Positions 44,322 to 53,264 of a stretch of 64,000 bases of DNA are shown in pieces. The notes under the pieces were generated by a model. That model searched no databases. It worked only from the letters and a program-made list of their open reading frames with translations, and was not told the DNA's origin. The stretch lies in NCBI RefSeq assembly GCF_029433445.1, contig NZ_JAQTIC010000006.1, positions 124,001 through 188,000 of the forward strand, in the 5' to 3' direction. The stretch is from Lactobacillus sp. ESL0701 (GTDB taxonomy: Bacteria > Bacillota > Bacilli > Lactobacillales > Lactobacillaceae). The first letter of the stretch is position 1; every line of letters starts with the position of its first letter. Position numbers and translations under genes: made by a program.

Positions 44322-45218
44322 ATGTTATTTCAACAAATTGCTCGTAATAAGCGCAAAACTGGCATCATTATGGTCTTATTTGCCGCGATCTTAGCCCTTG
44401 TTGGTGCTGGATTAGGTTATATTTTCAGTGATAACCCGTGGAGCGGTGTAATTATTGCGCTAATCATCAGCATTCTTTATCTATTTTTTGTCATGCGTGA
44501 TCCCGCAAATCTAGTAATGAATTTAAATCATGCTCAGGAGATTCACGAACAGGATAACCCTGAATTATGGCACATTGTCCAAGATATGGCCATGGTTGGC
44601 CGGGTTCCCATGCCACGCGTATTTATCATTAACGATCCTAGTCCAAACGCTTTTGCGACCGGTCGTGATCCTGACCACAGCGCCGTTGCTGTAACCCAAG
44701 GCTTACTTGACATGATGAACCGCGAAGAACTGGAAGGCGTCTTGGGACATGAAATTTCGCATATTCGCAACTATGATATTCGCTTATCAACGGTTGCCGC
44801 TGTTCTAGTTGGAGTAATTTCATATCTATCTGGAATTGCCAGCCGCTATATTTGGTGGTTTGATGATGACCGTGGCAGTGACAAAAATGATGATAACAAC
44901 GTTGTCATTATTTTTAAAATCGTTGCTATTGTTTTTGTACTTATTCTGGGACCATTATGTGCCAGTCTTGCGCAAATGGCCTTATCGCGTAATCGTGAAT
45001 ACTTAGCTGATGCTTCATCAGTCGACCTTACCCGTAATCCGCAAGGATTAATTTCTGCTTTAGAAAAAATTGACGGCAGTAAACCAATGAAGAAAGCCGA
45101 CCCTAGTAGTGCTGGCATGTATATCGAAGACCCATTGCGTAAAAAGCACGGTTTTACTCATCTATTTGATAGCCATCCGCCAACAGAAGACCGAATCAAA
45201 CGTTTAGAAAAAATGTAA
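44322..45218 (+). CDS. htpX: Membrane zinc protease HtpX
   Basis: 298 residues with four membrane segments, the zinc motif GHEISH (HEISH) facing the cytoplasm and the third ligand in NREYLADASSVDLT. It degrades damaged membrane proteins. Operon with lemA. Confidence 0.95.
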   Translation: MLFQQIARNKRKTGIIMVLFAAILALVGAGLGYIFSDNPWSGVIIALIISILYLFFVMRDPANLVMNLNHAQEIHEQDNPELWHIVQDMAMVGRVPMPRVFIINDPSPNAFATGRDPDHSAVAVTQGLLDMMNREELEGVLGHEISHIRNYDIRLSTVAAVLVGVISYLSGIASRYIWWFDDDRGSDKNDDNNVVIIFKIVAIVFVLILGPLCASLAQMALSRNREYLADASSVDLTRNPQGLISALEKIDGSKPMKKADPSSAGMYIEDPLRKKHGFTHLFDSHPPTEDRIKRLEKM

Positions 45219-45224
45219 TATCTA

Positions 45225-45261
45225 AAAATGACATCTGTTAATTAACAGATGTCATTTTTGA
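45225..45261. terminator. Bidirectional terminator between htpX and the AraC gene
   Basis: Nearly continuous palindrome, arms AAAAATGACATCTGTTAA and complement. Confidence 0.88.
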
Positions 45262-45263
45262 TG

Positions 45264-46199
45264 TTATTTCAAATTAATATTAGCTTGGCGAAACAGCTCT
45301 GCACGCATTTGGACCGGTGTTTGGTGATAATATTCATTAAACTTTTTATAGAAAAAAGACTTGCCATTGTAACCTACCCTGGCAATAATTTCCTTCACCG
45401 AAATATCTGGACGAGCAAGTAAATTACGCGCTTCCTGCATTCGCCGTTCATCTACATGCTCTACAAAGCTTTTTCCGGTTTTTTGCTTAACTAAACTAGA
45501 AAAATAATTTGGGTTAAAGCCAAAATGTTTGGCAGCCGTATCTAAAGTAATATCGGCAAAATTAGTATCAATATAGCTTTCAAGTGTTACATTCGCAAAA
45601 CCTTGCTTCTCCACCGATACTGATCCGAAGTTTTGATTGCGAACTGCTGAAATTAGTAACAAGTTTAGTTCTGCTGCAGCCACACTCTGAGCAAACAAAT
45701 TTTGATTTAAATACTCATCAATTATTCGATTCATTAATTGAGCCGATTTAGAAATCGGGGTTGACTTTAAATATAACAACCGATTAGTCCGTAAACTGCT
45801 AACTATCTGCTTAACTGCCTGCTCTTCACGCGATTCATGATTTACAATATTTCCCAGGAAATATTGTAAATCATACTTAGAATTTAAATCCAACTTTACC
45901 AGCACATCAGTTTTTGTTTGCTTTTGCACTTCATAGTCACTTTTAGCTGGTAAAAAGACGATATTTCCTACGTTTAGTACCAAGTCTTGACCATGAATTT
46001 TAATATTCGACTTGCCGCCAGCTTCATAAAAAATCATTGCATTCGTCGTTTGATAACGATGCACACCGGTATTATGATTTTCAAGATAGACCGTAAACAA
46101 GTCAAAATTGCCCTCTGCTTTCAACCGCAATTCATTTGTATCACTATTTGTTGAACTTAAAATACTGGCTAAATATTGCGCTAATTTAACTGCTGCCAT
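45264..46199 (-). CDS. AraC-family regulator
   Basis: 311 residues: N-terminal cupin-like sensing domain (about 25-110) and C-terminal double helix-turn-helix (about 205-300, TLDTAAKHFGFNPNYFSSLVK and VKEIIARVGYNGKSFFYKKF). Divergent from the TPP riboswitch unit, though no link is shown. Target unknown. Confidence 0.88.
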   Translation of the reverse strand: MAAVKLAQYLASILSSTNSDTNELRLKAEGNFDLFTVYLENHNTGVHRYQTTNAMIFYEAGGKSNIKIHGQDLVLNVGNIVFLPAKSDYEVQKQTKTDVLVKLDLNSKYDLQYFLGNIVNHESREEQAVKQIVSSLRTNRLLYLKSTPISKSAQLMNRIIDEYLNQNLFAQSVAAAELNLLLISAVRNQNFGSVSVEKQGFANVTLESYIDTNFADITLDTAAKHFGFNPNYFSSLVKQKTGKSFVEHVDERRMQEARNLLARPDISVKEIIARVGYNGKSFFYKKFNEYYHQTPVQMRAELFRQANINLK

Positions 46200-46329
46200 A
46201 ACTTCACCTTCTTACTGTTATTTTAATACTTTTATTATATAGCAAAATACATATTCACTGCTATTTTATTTTCATAAAATTGAGAAGACTAGACAGCGAA
46301 AACACTTTCGTGTACAATCAATTTGATAA

Positions 46330-46446
46330 CTTTGGGGTGCCGCAAGGCTGAGAAAATACCCGTTGAACCTGCTATGGACAATGCCAGCGAAGGGAAAATG
46401 AATGGATTTTTACGTCGTTAGTGCCACTTGCCTAGCGACTTTTTTA
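46330..46446 (+). promoter_or_regulatory. TPP riboswitch with terminator
   Basis: GGGGTGCC, GGCTGAGAAAATACCCG, TGAACCTGCTATGGACAATGCC in two parts and AGCGAAGGGA (46334-46395) make a full THI-box aptamer. A GTCGTTAG / CTAGCGAC stem with T-run (46414-46446) is the expression platform. Thiamin pyrophosphate should turn off the transporter genes behind it. Confidence 0.95.
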
Positions 46447-46459
46447 ATTGGTAAAAATA

Positions 46460-47815
46460 ATGATTACAAGCAAAAATTTAACCTTTTCATACGAACAAAA
46501 TATTAAAATTATTAACAACCTTAATCTCGATATTCCCACCGGGAAATTTTCACTTTTGATTGGACCTACTGGTTGCGGCAAATCGACTTTACTTAAAATA
46601 CTTGCCGGACTATATCCTAAATATGCTGGTAAACTCAGTGGTGAACTTAACCTTGCTGGATTAAAATCGGCTATCATGTTTCAAAATGCTGGCGAACAGT
46701 TCACTATGGCAACACCACGTGAAGAAATTATTTTCGCGCTTGAGAACTTACAAGTTAAACGTGAAAATTACCAAAAGCACCTATCTGCTGGCGTCGAATT
46801 TGCTCAAATTGAAAATTTATTGGATCAAAAAATTAATACAATGTCAGGTGGTGAACAGCAGCGAGTGGCACTGGCCGTTCTGATAGCAATGGATATCGAC
46901 TTATTCTTGCTAGACGAACCCTTTGCCAGCTGTGATCCACAGGCGCGGCAATTTTTGATTAGCAAATTGGCGCACTTGCGCGATCAGGGGAAGACCATTA
47001 TTTTGAGCGACCATGTTTTAGACGGATATCAAACTGTCTGCGACTGTCTTTTTGAGTTTAAAGACCATAACGTTAAGCAGCTAGATCCCGCAGCCAAAAA
47101 GCACTTACTCCAAACAAGTACTCGCAAAAATAATTATTCATTTGCATTGCCGCAAAATGAGGCTGCTTGTTTTACCCTAACTAAAACGCGGCTAACGCAA
47201 AATAGGCTCTTATTAGACCAAGACGAGCTTAACATTATTGCGGGCAAGACCACGCTAATTACTGGCGCTAATGGTGTCGGCAAAACTTCACTCTTCAACG
47301 CACTAACCAAGATGCTGCCTTATAACGGTAGTTTAACTTATCATAACCGTGAAATCCGCCAACAAAAGACGCGCAAATATTTACTGCACGTTGCTCAGAT
47401 TTTTCAAAATGCGACCGACCAATTCTTAAGTGTTACCGTTCAAGATGAAATTAATTTAAGTAAAAAACAGCGAACTAATTCCTTTTTTACTGACCCAAAA
47501 ATCAAGGAAGTTTTAACTGACCTTGACCTCGACCAGCACTTGGACCAAGTAGTGTATTCTCTTTCTGGTGGCCAACAAAAAAAGCTGCAAATTCTACTAA
47601 TGTTAATTGCAGATCAAGATGTATTACTCATTGATGAGCCATTAAGCGGCTTAGATCACCTATCTAGTCAAAAAATTATGCACCTGCTCAAACAAAGCCA
47701 AGAACAACGCGGTCAGACTTTGTTAATTATCAGCCATGAGCTTAATGGGCTAGCCGATTGGTGCGACTATCATCTGGTCTTTGCCGACAAGCAGCTGCAT
47801 TACGTGACTAAGTGA
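46460..47815 (+). CDS. ECF transporter energising ATPase, two fused domains (YkoD type)
   Basis: 451 residues hold two complete ABC ATPase domains: GPTGCGKSTL, MSGGEQQRVALA and LLDEPFASCDP in the first (about 1-215). GANGVGKTSL, LSGGQQKKLQIL and LIDEPLSGLDH lie in the second (about 240-450). Thiamin-related ECF systems use such fusions. ATG 46460 has no clear ribosome site; TTG 46448 is the alternative. Together with the T protein behind it and the TPP switch, it should import thiamin or a pyrimidine precursor. Confidence 0.9.
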   Translation: MITSKNLTFSYEQNIKIINNLNLDIPTGKFSLLIGPTGCGKSTLLKILAGLYPKYAGKLSGELNLAGLKSAIMFQNAGEQFTMATPREEIIFALENLQVKRENYQKHLSAGVEFAQIENLLDQKINTMSGGEQQRVALAVLIAMDIDLFLLDEPFASCDPQARQFLISKLAHLRDQGKTIILSDHVLDGYQTVCDCLFEFKDHNVKQLDPAAKKHLLQTSTRKNNYSFALPQNEAACFTLTKTRLTQNRLLLDQDELNIIAGKTTLITGANGVGKTSLFNALTKMLPYNGSLTYHNREIRQQKTRKYLLHVAQIFQNATDQFLSVTVQDEINLSKKQRTNSFFTDPKIKEVLTDLDLDQHLDQVVYSLSGGQQKKLQILLMLIADQDVLLIDEPLSGLDHLSSQKIMHLLKQSQEQRGQTLLIISHELNGLADWCDYHLVFADKQLHYVTK

Positions 47816-47824
47816 GGTAACTTT

Positions 47825-48478
47825 ATGAATCCTAGTTTTAAATTTATTTTAGCCTTAATTATTTCGCTTGAAATATCGCTGAAAATTAGCCTAACAACTA
47901 ATTTTGCGATTATTATCTTGGCAATTATCTATTTATTAGTCAAAAAAATTAAGTTAAAGAGCTTACTGCTCCTACTAATAGTGCCCTTTATTGCCGCATT
48001 TACGATTTTTGCGACACTTGAATGGTTCACGCCAACCCCCGACTTATTTAACGCTCTTGGCTTATCCAGCCGGATCTACGTTTATATCTTAACTATTAGC
48101 TGTGTCACAATCGACACCAGTGCGGAAGAACTAGCACGGTCTTTTGAACAAAATTTCCACCTGCCAAGCAAATTTGCTTACGGTGTTTTAGCCGCGCTTA
48201 ATATTGTTCCCCGCATGAAGCAAGCCGTTAAACAAATTCGGACAGCTGGCATGATGCGCGGAGTTTATCTTAGCTTTTGGTCGCCGGTACTATATTTCAA
48301 AGCAATTTTAGTGGCCCTTAATTCTGCCGAAAATCTGGCACAAGGCATGGAATCACACGGCTATCAAGAAGACGAACGCCGGTCGACAATTGTTGCTGTA
48401 CCAGTTAAAGCATCAGACTGGCTCTGGAGCGCCATTATCCTTATTCTACTTAATCTGGCCTTATTCACATTAAAATAA
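47825..48478 (+). CDS. ECF transporter T component (YkoC type)
   Basis: 217 residues, four or five membrane segments, with the cytoplasmic coupling motifs AVKQIRTAGMMRG and GMESHGYQ (Ala-Arg-Gly type) that bind the ATPase grooves. Starts nine bases after the ATPase. No S (substrate-binding) component gene is present in the operon, so it must be elsewhere. Confidence 0.9.
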   Translation: MNPSFKFILALIISLEISLKISLTTNFAIIILAIIYLLVKKIKLKSLLLLLIVPFIAAFTIFATLEWFTPTPDLFNALGLSSRIYVYILTISCVTIDTSAEELARSFEQNFHLPSKFAYGVLAALNIVPRMKQAVKQIRTAGMMRGVYLSFWSPVLYFKAILVALNSAENLAQGMESHGYQEDERRSTIVAVPVKASDWLWSAIILILLNLALFTLK

Positions 48479-48512
48479 AAAATGCAGCCGAAATTACGGC
48501 TGCATTTTTATT
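48479..48512. terminator. Bidirectional terminator between ECF unit and ROK gene
   Basis: Stem AAAAATGCAGCCG / CGGCTGCATTTTT with a 6-nt loop. Confidence 0.9.
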
Positions 48513-48515
48513 AAC

Positions 48516-49367
48516 TTAACTTTGTGCCAAAAAATTCAAAGCTGCACCATAAAGATTAGCAGAATTATGATACTGACACGTCATTACTTCCGGCATAATT
48601 CGTTCCATATCAAAATCCATTAACTTATTCTTGAGTCTCTTAGCAACTTCGCTACTAATTTCTGAGCGCGCAGACACACCGCCACCCAAAATAAAGGCAT
48701 CAAAGTCAAAGGAAACTTGTAAATCATACATACTACTTGCTAAAAAATCATAAAAACGTTCAAGTAAAGTCTTGGCTAATTCATCACCTTGCTCGGCCAA
48801 AGTAAACAATTCTTTCCCCTCAACTTCTGTTTTAGTTTGTTCAGAATAATCATGTGCCGCCTTAACCAAGGTTGCATCCATGCTTAATATCCGCTCAGTA
48901 CCGCCTCTCATAAAGCCAAACTCTCCGCCGACTAGATGTGCACCACGGTACAACTCATGATTAATAAAAATCGCACCGCCAACTCCACTTCCGATAACGA
49001 TGAACGCAACATTATTGAACTTACGGCCATTACCCATCTTAGTTTCGCAAATACCCGCACAATTAGCATCATTTTCAATTGCTACGGGTAAACCAAATTC
49101 TGCTGTCAATTCCGCAAAAATTGGTCGCTGATGCAAATACGGCACCATACTTCTGCCCTCAATTACGCCCGTTTTAATATTAACATCACCTGGCGCACTA
49201 ATTGCAATCCCCGTAAAATGCTCATGGTCAATTAGTTCATGCATTTTTTCTTTCAAAGCCGCAAAAGTTTTAGGCGTCTTAAAACTTTCCTGCTTAATAA
49301 TGTGCTTATCTTCATAAATCCCTGTCTTAACCGTAGTCCCGCCAATATCAAAAACAGCTAACTTCAT
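48516..49367 (-). CDS. ROK-family sugar kinase without the zinc-cysteine motif
   Basis: 283 residues from ATG 49367 (AGGAG, eight bases). FDIGGTTVKTGIY and GSGVGGAIFINHELYRGAHLVGGE-type phosphate and sugar loops are present. The usual CxCGxxGCxE zinc site is absent; after GGEFGF the chain reads MRGGTERI. Substrate (glucose, N-acetylmannosamine or other) is open. It lies 15 bases downstream of rlmH on the same strand. Confidence 0.85.
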   Translation of the reverse strand: MKLAVFDIGGTTVKTGIYEDKHIIKQESFKTPKTFAALKEKMHELIDHEHFTGIAISAPGDVNIKTGVIEGRSMVPYLHQRPIFAELTAEFGLPVAIENDANCAGICETKMGNGRKFNNVAFIVIGSGVGGAIFINHELYRGAHLVGGEFGFMRGGTERILSMDATLVKAAHDYSEQTKTEVEGKELFTLAEQGDELAKTLLERFYDFLASSMYDLQVSFDFDAFILGGGVSARSEISSEVAKRLKNKLMDFDMERIMPEVMTCQYHNSANLYGAALNFLAQS

Positions 49368-49382
49368 CTTCAAATCTCCTAT

Positions 49383-49862
49383 CTACTTGTGATACGGACT
49401 ACCACTATTAATCATAAAGCCGCGATAAATTTGCTCAATTAGAACAACTCGCATCAATTGATGCGGCATGGTCAACTTACCAAAGCTAAGCAGGTCATCT
49501 GCCCGGCGATTAACAGCCGGGCTTGTTCCCAAACTACCCCCAATTACAAAAGTAATGTCAGAATGACCATAGGTAGCTAAATTCGCTAATTCACCGGCAA
49601 ATTCTTCGCTGGTTCGCTCCTTGCCTTTAATTGCCGTCACATAGACATATTCTTTATCCTTAATTTTACTTAAAATCCGTTGCCCTTCAATTTCCTTTAC
49701 TTGTTCCTGTTCAGCTTGACTGAACTTTTCCGGTGCCTTTTCATCAGCTACCTGAACTAATTGTACCTTGGCAAACCGACTTAGCCGCTTTTGGTATTCA
49801 GCAATTGCATCCTTAAAGTATTTTTCTTTTAGTTTTCCCACACAAATAATTTTAATATTCAT
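49383..49862 (-). CDS. rlmH: 23S rRNA pseudouridine-1915 N3-methyltransferase
   Basis: SPOUT methyltransferase, 159 residues from ATG 49862; the open frame extends upstream without support. The SAM knot [10 protein letters not shown] and C-terminal [18 protein letters not shown] ... GSPYHK are intact. Its place beyond htrA in the wal region is usual in lactobacilli. Confidence 0.96.
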   Translation of the reverse strand: MNIKIICVGKLKEKYFKDAIAEYQKRLSRFAKVQLVQVADEKAPEKFSQAEQEQVKEIEGQRILSKIKDKEYVYVTAIKGKERTSEEFAGELANLATYGHSDITFVIGGSLGTSPAVNRRADDLLSFGKLTMPHQLMRVVLIEQIYRGFMINSGSPYHK

Positions 49863-49904
49863 AATTACTAGTTTATCCCCTAACTCCCAATCTTTCCACT
49901 TAGC

Positions 49905-50205
49905 TTTTCCACACTTGTGTAAAAGCAAAATCTATATTTTGTGGTCTAGTTCTTTTATTTTCAGCTAATTTGTGGTTAGCAAATTTTTTTCTGTCTTTTA
50001 ATGAATTTTACCCACACACATACTTTTCACAGCGTAAGTTCACAAACTTATTGCTTAGAAATACTGTTATATCAGCTTGAACAATTGTTTGTGCAAATTT
50101 ATTTTCACTAATATTTAAACACAATTCACAGATTATCCACAGCCATTTAAAAGCATTCTCACATCTTTTATGCACAATCCACAAAGTTTTCCACAGTTAT
50201 CAACA
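49905..50205. promoter_or_regulatory. DnaA-box-rich intergenic region
   Basis: The 480-base gap between rlmH and htrA holds TTATCCACA (50133-50141, perfect consensus). TTTTCCACA occurs at 49905-49913 and 50187-50195, TTATCAACA at 50197-50205, and an inverted TGTGTAAAA at 49917. AT-rich DNA lies between. No dnaA or dnaN is adjacent, so a secondary DnaA-binding locus is more likely than the origin. Confidence 0.55.
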
Positions 50206-50283
50206 AGAATTACCGGTTAAAATTTTGCTTGACAGTCCCCATTACCGAATAAAAAAATGTTTCCCATAATTAATATTAACAAA

Positions 50284-50326
50284 AAAGCTATACTGACGAC
50301 TTAAACCGCTCAGTATAGCCCTTTGC
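50284..50326 (-). terminator. Terminator of the wal-htrA operon
   Basis: Stem GCTATACTGA / TCAGTATAGC followed by TTTTTTG on the minus strand. Confidence 0.85.
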
Positions 50327-50344
50327 CTGTTCAACTTATTTCTC

Positions 50345-51559
50345 TTAATCAGCTTGTAACTTAGCCCGTAAATCGAGTGTTTTGCCATTACGGTCAACGG
50401 TCAAATTGACGGTATCTCCGACTTTATGATCATACAAAATACTGTGTAACGAAGCAACATCTGTCACTTTTTTACCATCAACTTTTACGATGACATCCCC
50501 AGTCTTGATGCCGGCAATGGCTGCTGAACCATTCTTAGTCACTGAAGCAATGTATATGCCGCTATTCAAGCTAGATTTAATATTCAAATGTTTCTTATAA
50601 CTAGCTGGAATCCCCTGCAAGGCAATAACCTTAACCCCAAGCTGTGGTCTGGTAATTTTACCTTTCTTTACCAATTGGTTAACGATCGTCACAACTTCAT
50701 TCGATGGAATGGCAAACCCCATGCCCTCAACTGATGTCCCGTCACTTGATTGCGCCAGCTTCATTGAGTTAATCCCGATAACTTGACCAGCAGAATTGAC
50801 CAGGGCACCTCCCGAGTTACCCGGATTAATCGCGGCATCTGTCTGAATAACTGTTTGCTGGTTAGCCGACGAGGTCGTGATACTTCTAGCAGGAGCTGAA
50901 ATAATTCCTTCAGTGACTGTTGACGCGTATTCACTACCAAGTGGGGACCCAACCGCAATTACTGCTTGGCCTGGCTGTAAAGTCTTAGAATCGCCAAATT
51001 CGGCCGTTTGCGTAACATAACTAGAATCAATTGCTAAAACTGCTAAGTCAGTAGTTGCATCTGTTCCCACAATCCGTGCATTAACCGTCTTACCGTTTGA
51101 TAACATGACTTGTACCTTGTCGCTGCCGGAAACCACGTGGTTATTAGTTACAATATAGCCCTTGTTTCCCGACTTCATATAGATAACACCAGAGCCTTCA
51201 CTATAAGTTTGCAGCTTACCTTTTTTACTGCTGCTGTCATCATTATCGCCAAAAATATCAAACAATGAATTACTGTTATTATTTGACTGTCGCTTCATAT
51301 TAATTACGGACACAACAGCACCCTTGACATCGTTATATGCCGGAGTCATTGCTCCGCTATTTTTGGCACTATTTTTAGAAGTTTTGGCACTATTGGAACT
51401 AATTGTTGTTTGTGCCTGATTATTGTTCAAATTAGCATTATTAATCTGATCGATAGCAAAATAGGAAGCTCCACCCCCGATAAGCCCTGCAACAACACCA
51501 ACAACAGCGGTCTTAACAAGAATCTTATTTTTACCATGATTAGAATTTTGATTATCCAT
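50345..51559 (-). CDS. htrA: HtrA/DegP-like membrane serine protease
   Basis: 404 residues: cytoplasmic start, one membrane anchor (about 14-37), a low-complexity Asn/Ser linker, S1C protease domain with H141 (NNHVV), D171 and S249 (GNSGG), and one PDZ domain (about 305-400). Surface protein quality control. Last gene of the wal cluster, 67 bases after walJ. Confidence 0.96.
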   Translation of the reverse strand: MDNQNSNHGKNKILVKTAVVGVVAGLIGGGASYFAIDQINNANLNNNQAQTTISSNSAKTSKNSAKNSGAMTPAYNDVKGAVVSVINMKRQSNNNSNSLFDIFGDNDDSSSKKGKLQTYSEGSGVIYMKSGNKGYIVTNNHVVSGSDKVQVMLSNGKTVNARIVGTDATTDLAVLAIDSSYVTQTAEFGDSKTLQPGQAVIAVGSPLGSEYASTVTEGIISAPARSITTSSANQQTVIQTDAAINPGNSGGALVNSAGQVIGINSMKLAQSSDGTSVEGMGFAIPSNEVVTIVNQLVKKGKITRPQLGVKVIALQGIPASYKKHLNIKSSLNSGIYIASVTKNGSAAIAGIKTGDVIVKVDGKKVTDVASLHSILYDHKVGDTVNLTVDRNGKTLDLRAKLQAD

Positions 51560-51626
51560 ATCATTATCTCCTTTACATATATCGCTTAATATACTAATAA
51601 TTTTTGAAAAATTATCGGCAAAAATA

Positions 51627-52424
51627 TTAAATTTGTACTAAGTTCGTTGGCTGTGCTGGGTTAGTCAACTGAATTTGGACATCACTAGGCAGATTAGCAT
51701 CCCCTGCAACCAAAATTTGTCTAGCAGTATCATATGCTAGCTTGGCCGTATTATTATGCTGGCTGCGGTGCGCTAAAAAAATGTGCTTCGTTCGCGGCGT
51801 CACCACATCCAGCAGTGCTTGCCCAGCTTCTTCATTAGACAAGTGACCCTCATCTGACAAAATCCGCTGCTTCAGTCCCCAAGAATACGGACCATTACGC
51901 AACATCATATTGTCATAATTAAATTCCATTAAGTAGGCATCCGCATCAGCAATCACGCTTTCAACTTTCCGTGACACATATCCGGTATCTGTCAAAAAGG
52001 CCATTCGCTTACCGCCACTAGTAAAAACATAATACTGCGGCTCGGCCGCGTCATGACTAGTCGCAAATGCAGTAACATCTAAATCACCAAACGTTTTTGT
52101 TTGCCCCGGCTCAATCGTATTCATCTGCTCAACCGGCAGCTTACCAATTTTATTTGTTTCACATAAATATTGCCATGTGCCACTATTACTAAAAGCCGCA
52201 ATCTGAGGATAGCGGCGCATCAACACTCCCAACCCTTTACTATGGTCGGAGTGGTCATGACTTAAGAAGGCCATGTCAATATCTGCAATGTCAACACCAA
52301 CCTGACTAAGCAGCCGCTTAATTTTGATACCTGACAAGCCAGCATCCATCAGAATTTTATGTTGTCCTGTTTCAATCAGACTGGTATTGCCCGTTGAACC
52401 ACTAGCTAAAATCGAAACCCGCAC
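51627..52424 (-). CDS. walJ: Metallo-beta-lactamase-fold protein of the wal operon
   Basis: 265 residues with ASGSTGNTSLIE, the metal motif FLSHDHSDHSKG and the late LAHRSQHNN. WalJ (YycJ/VicX) proteins are nucleases linked to wall and replication control. Fourteen bases after walI. Confidence 0.93.
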   Translation of the reverse strand: MRVSILASGSTGNTSLIETGQHKILMDAGLSGIKIKRLLSQVGVDIADIDMAFLSHDHSDHSKGLGVLMRRYPQIAAFSNSGTWQYLCETNKIGKLPVEQMNTIEPGQTKTFGDLDVTAFATSHDAAEPQYYVFTSGGKRMAFLTDTGYVSRKVESVIADADAYLMEFNYDNMMLRNGPYSWGLKQRILSDEGHLSNEEAGQALLDVVTPRTKHIFLAHRSQHNNTAKLAYDTARQILVAGDANLPSDVQIQLTNPAQPTNLVQI

Positions 52425-52438
52425 CTAACTTTTCCTTT

Positions 52439-53263
52439 CTAATTCTTTTGCACGCTATAAGAATTACCTGCCTGCAAAATTTGAGCAGTAAAAGCATTAA
52501 CTCGTTTAACTGTAATATTTTTGGTTGTCTTATTTTCAACCCAGATTAACCATGTTGGTAATAAAATCGTGCTGCCGCGAACTTCTGTCAACTTGGAATA
52601 ACCCAACTTAATCTGAATAACGCGAGAATTATTAACAATCTCACGGTCAGTATACATTGCCTTAATCGCGTGCCACGCGCTAATAATCAGCTGCGGTTCA
52701 CGAACTGCGTTAATTGGTCCCATATAAGAAATCGTGTAATTAACGATGGCATTATTTCGGACATTAATTGTTAATTGCGCATTATTATCATAAACTTGCC
52801 CGTAATCCGTACTCTGAACATAACAGTAAGCATTAGCGCTCGACATTCTGGGTTCATACTTAAAGTTGGCACCAAAGGGAACATTCTCCGAATTATTCTT
52901 AAAATTATCAAGCTGCTTTAAAATCTGATTATGACTGCCACTTAGAGAAACCAGCACCTTAGGCGTTCCCGTCAAAACATTATCACTTTTAGAAAAATGG
53001 GTATTAACTTCAGTTAAACTAGCAATTTTGCCAGATAAATAATTACGCTTCTTGGCAGCAAGGTAGTAACCTGACTGCTGCTTATGTGAAATATGCGCTG
53101 GCAAATCAATGCCATCAGCCCGCATCTCAGCACGAATACTAGTCGACTGGGTATTGTCATTATTACTTAAATTAATCGGTGAACGCCAAATTTCAACTCC
53201 CAAATAAAGGTCAATCAATAAGAAAACAATAAAAAATAGCCATTCAATTCGTTTGCGGTCCAT
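52439..53263 (-). CDS. walI: WalI (YycI) regulator of WalK
   Basis: 274 residues: single N-terminal membrane helix and an external YycI domain. WalI and WalH together modulate the WalK kinase in the membrane. Begins one base after walH ends. Confidence 0.9.
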   Translation of the reverse strand: MDRKRIEWLFFIVFLLIDLYLGVEIWRSPINLSNNDNTQSTSIRAEMRADGIDLPAHISHKQQSGYYLAAKKRNYLSGKIASLTEVNTHFSKSDNVLTGTPKVLVSLSGSHNQILKQLDNFKNNSENVPFGANFKYEPRMSSANAYCYVQSTDYGQVYDNNAQLTINVRNNAIVNYTISYMGPINAVREPQLIISAWHAIKAMYTDREIVNNSRVIQIKLGYSKLTEVRGSTILLPTWLIWVENKTTKNITVKRVNAFTAQILQAGNSYSVQKN

Positions 53264-53264
53264 C

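Noticed and set aside
49383..49400. rlmH 3' end as an SCC-type attachment site
   Set aside because: The conserved 3' end is present, but no recombinase genes, inverted repeats or inserted cassette follow it.
49905..50205. Chromosomal origin oriC
   Set aside because: DnaA boxes are clustered, but dnaA, dnaN and rpmH are not adjacent; lactobacillar oriC normally flanks dnaA.
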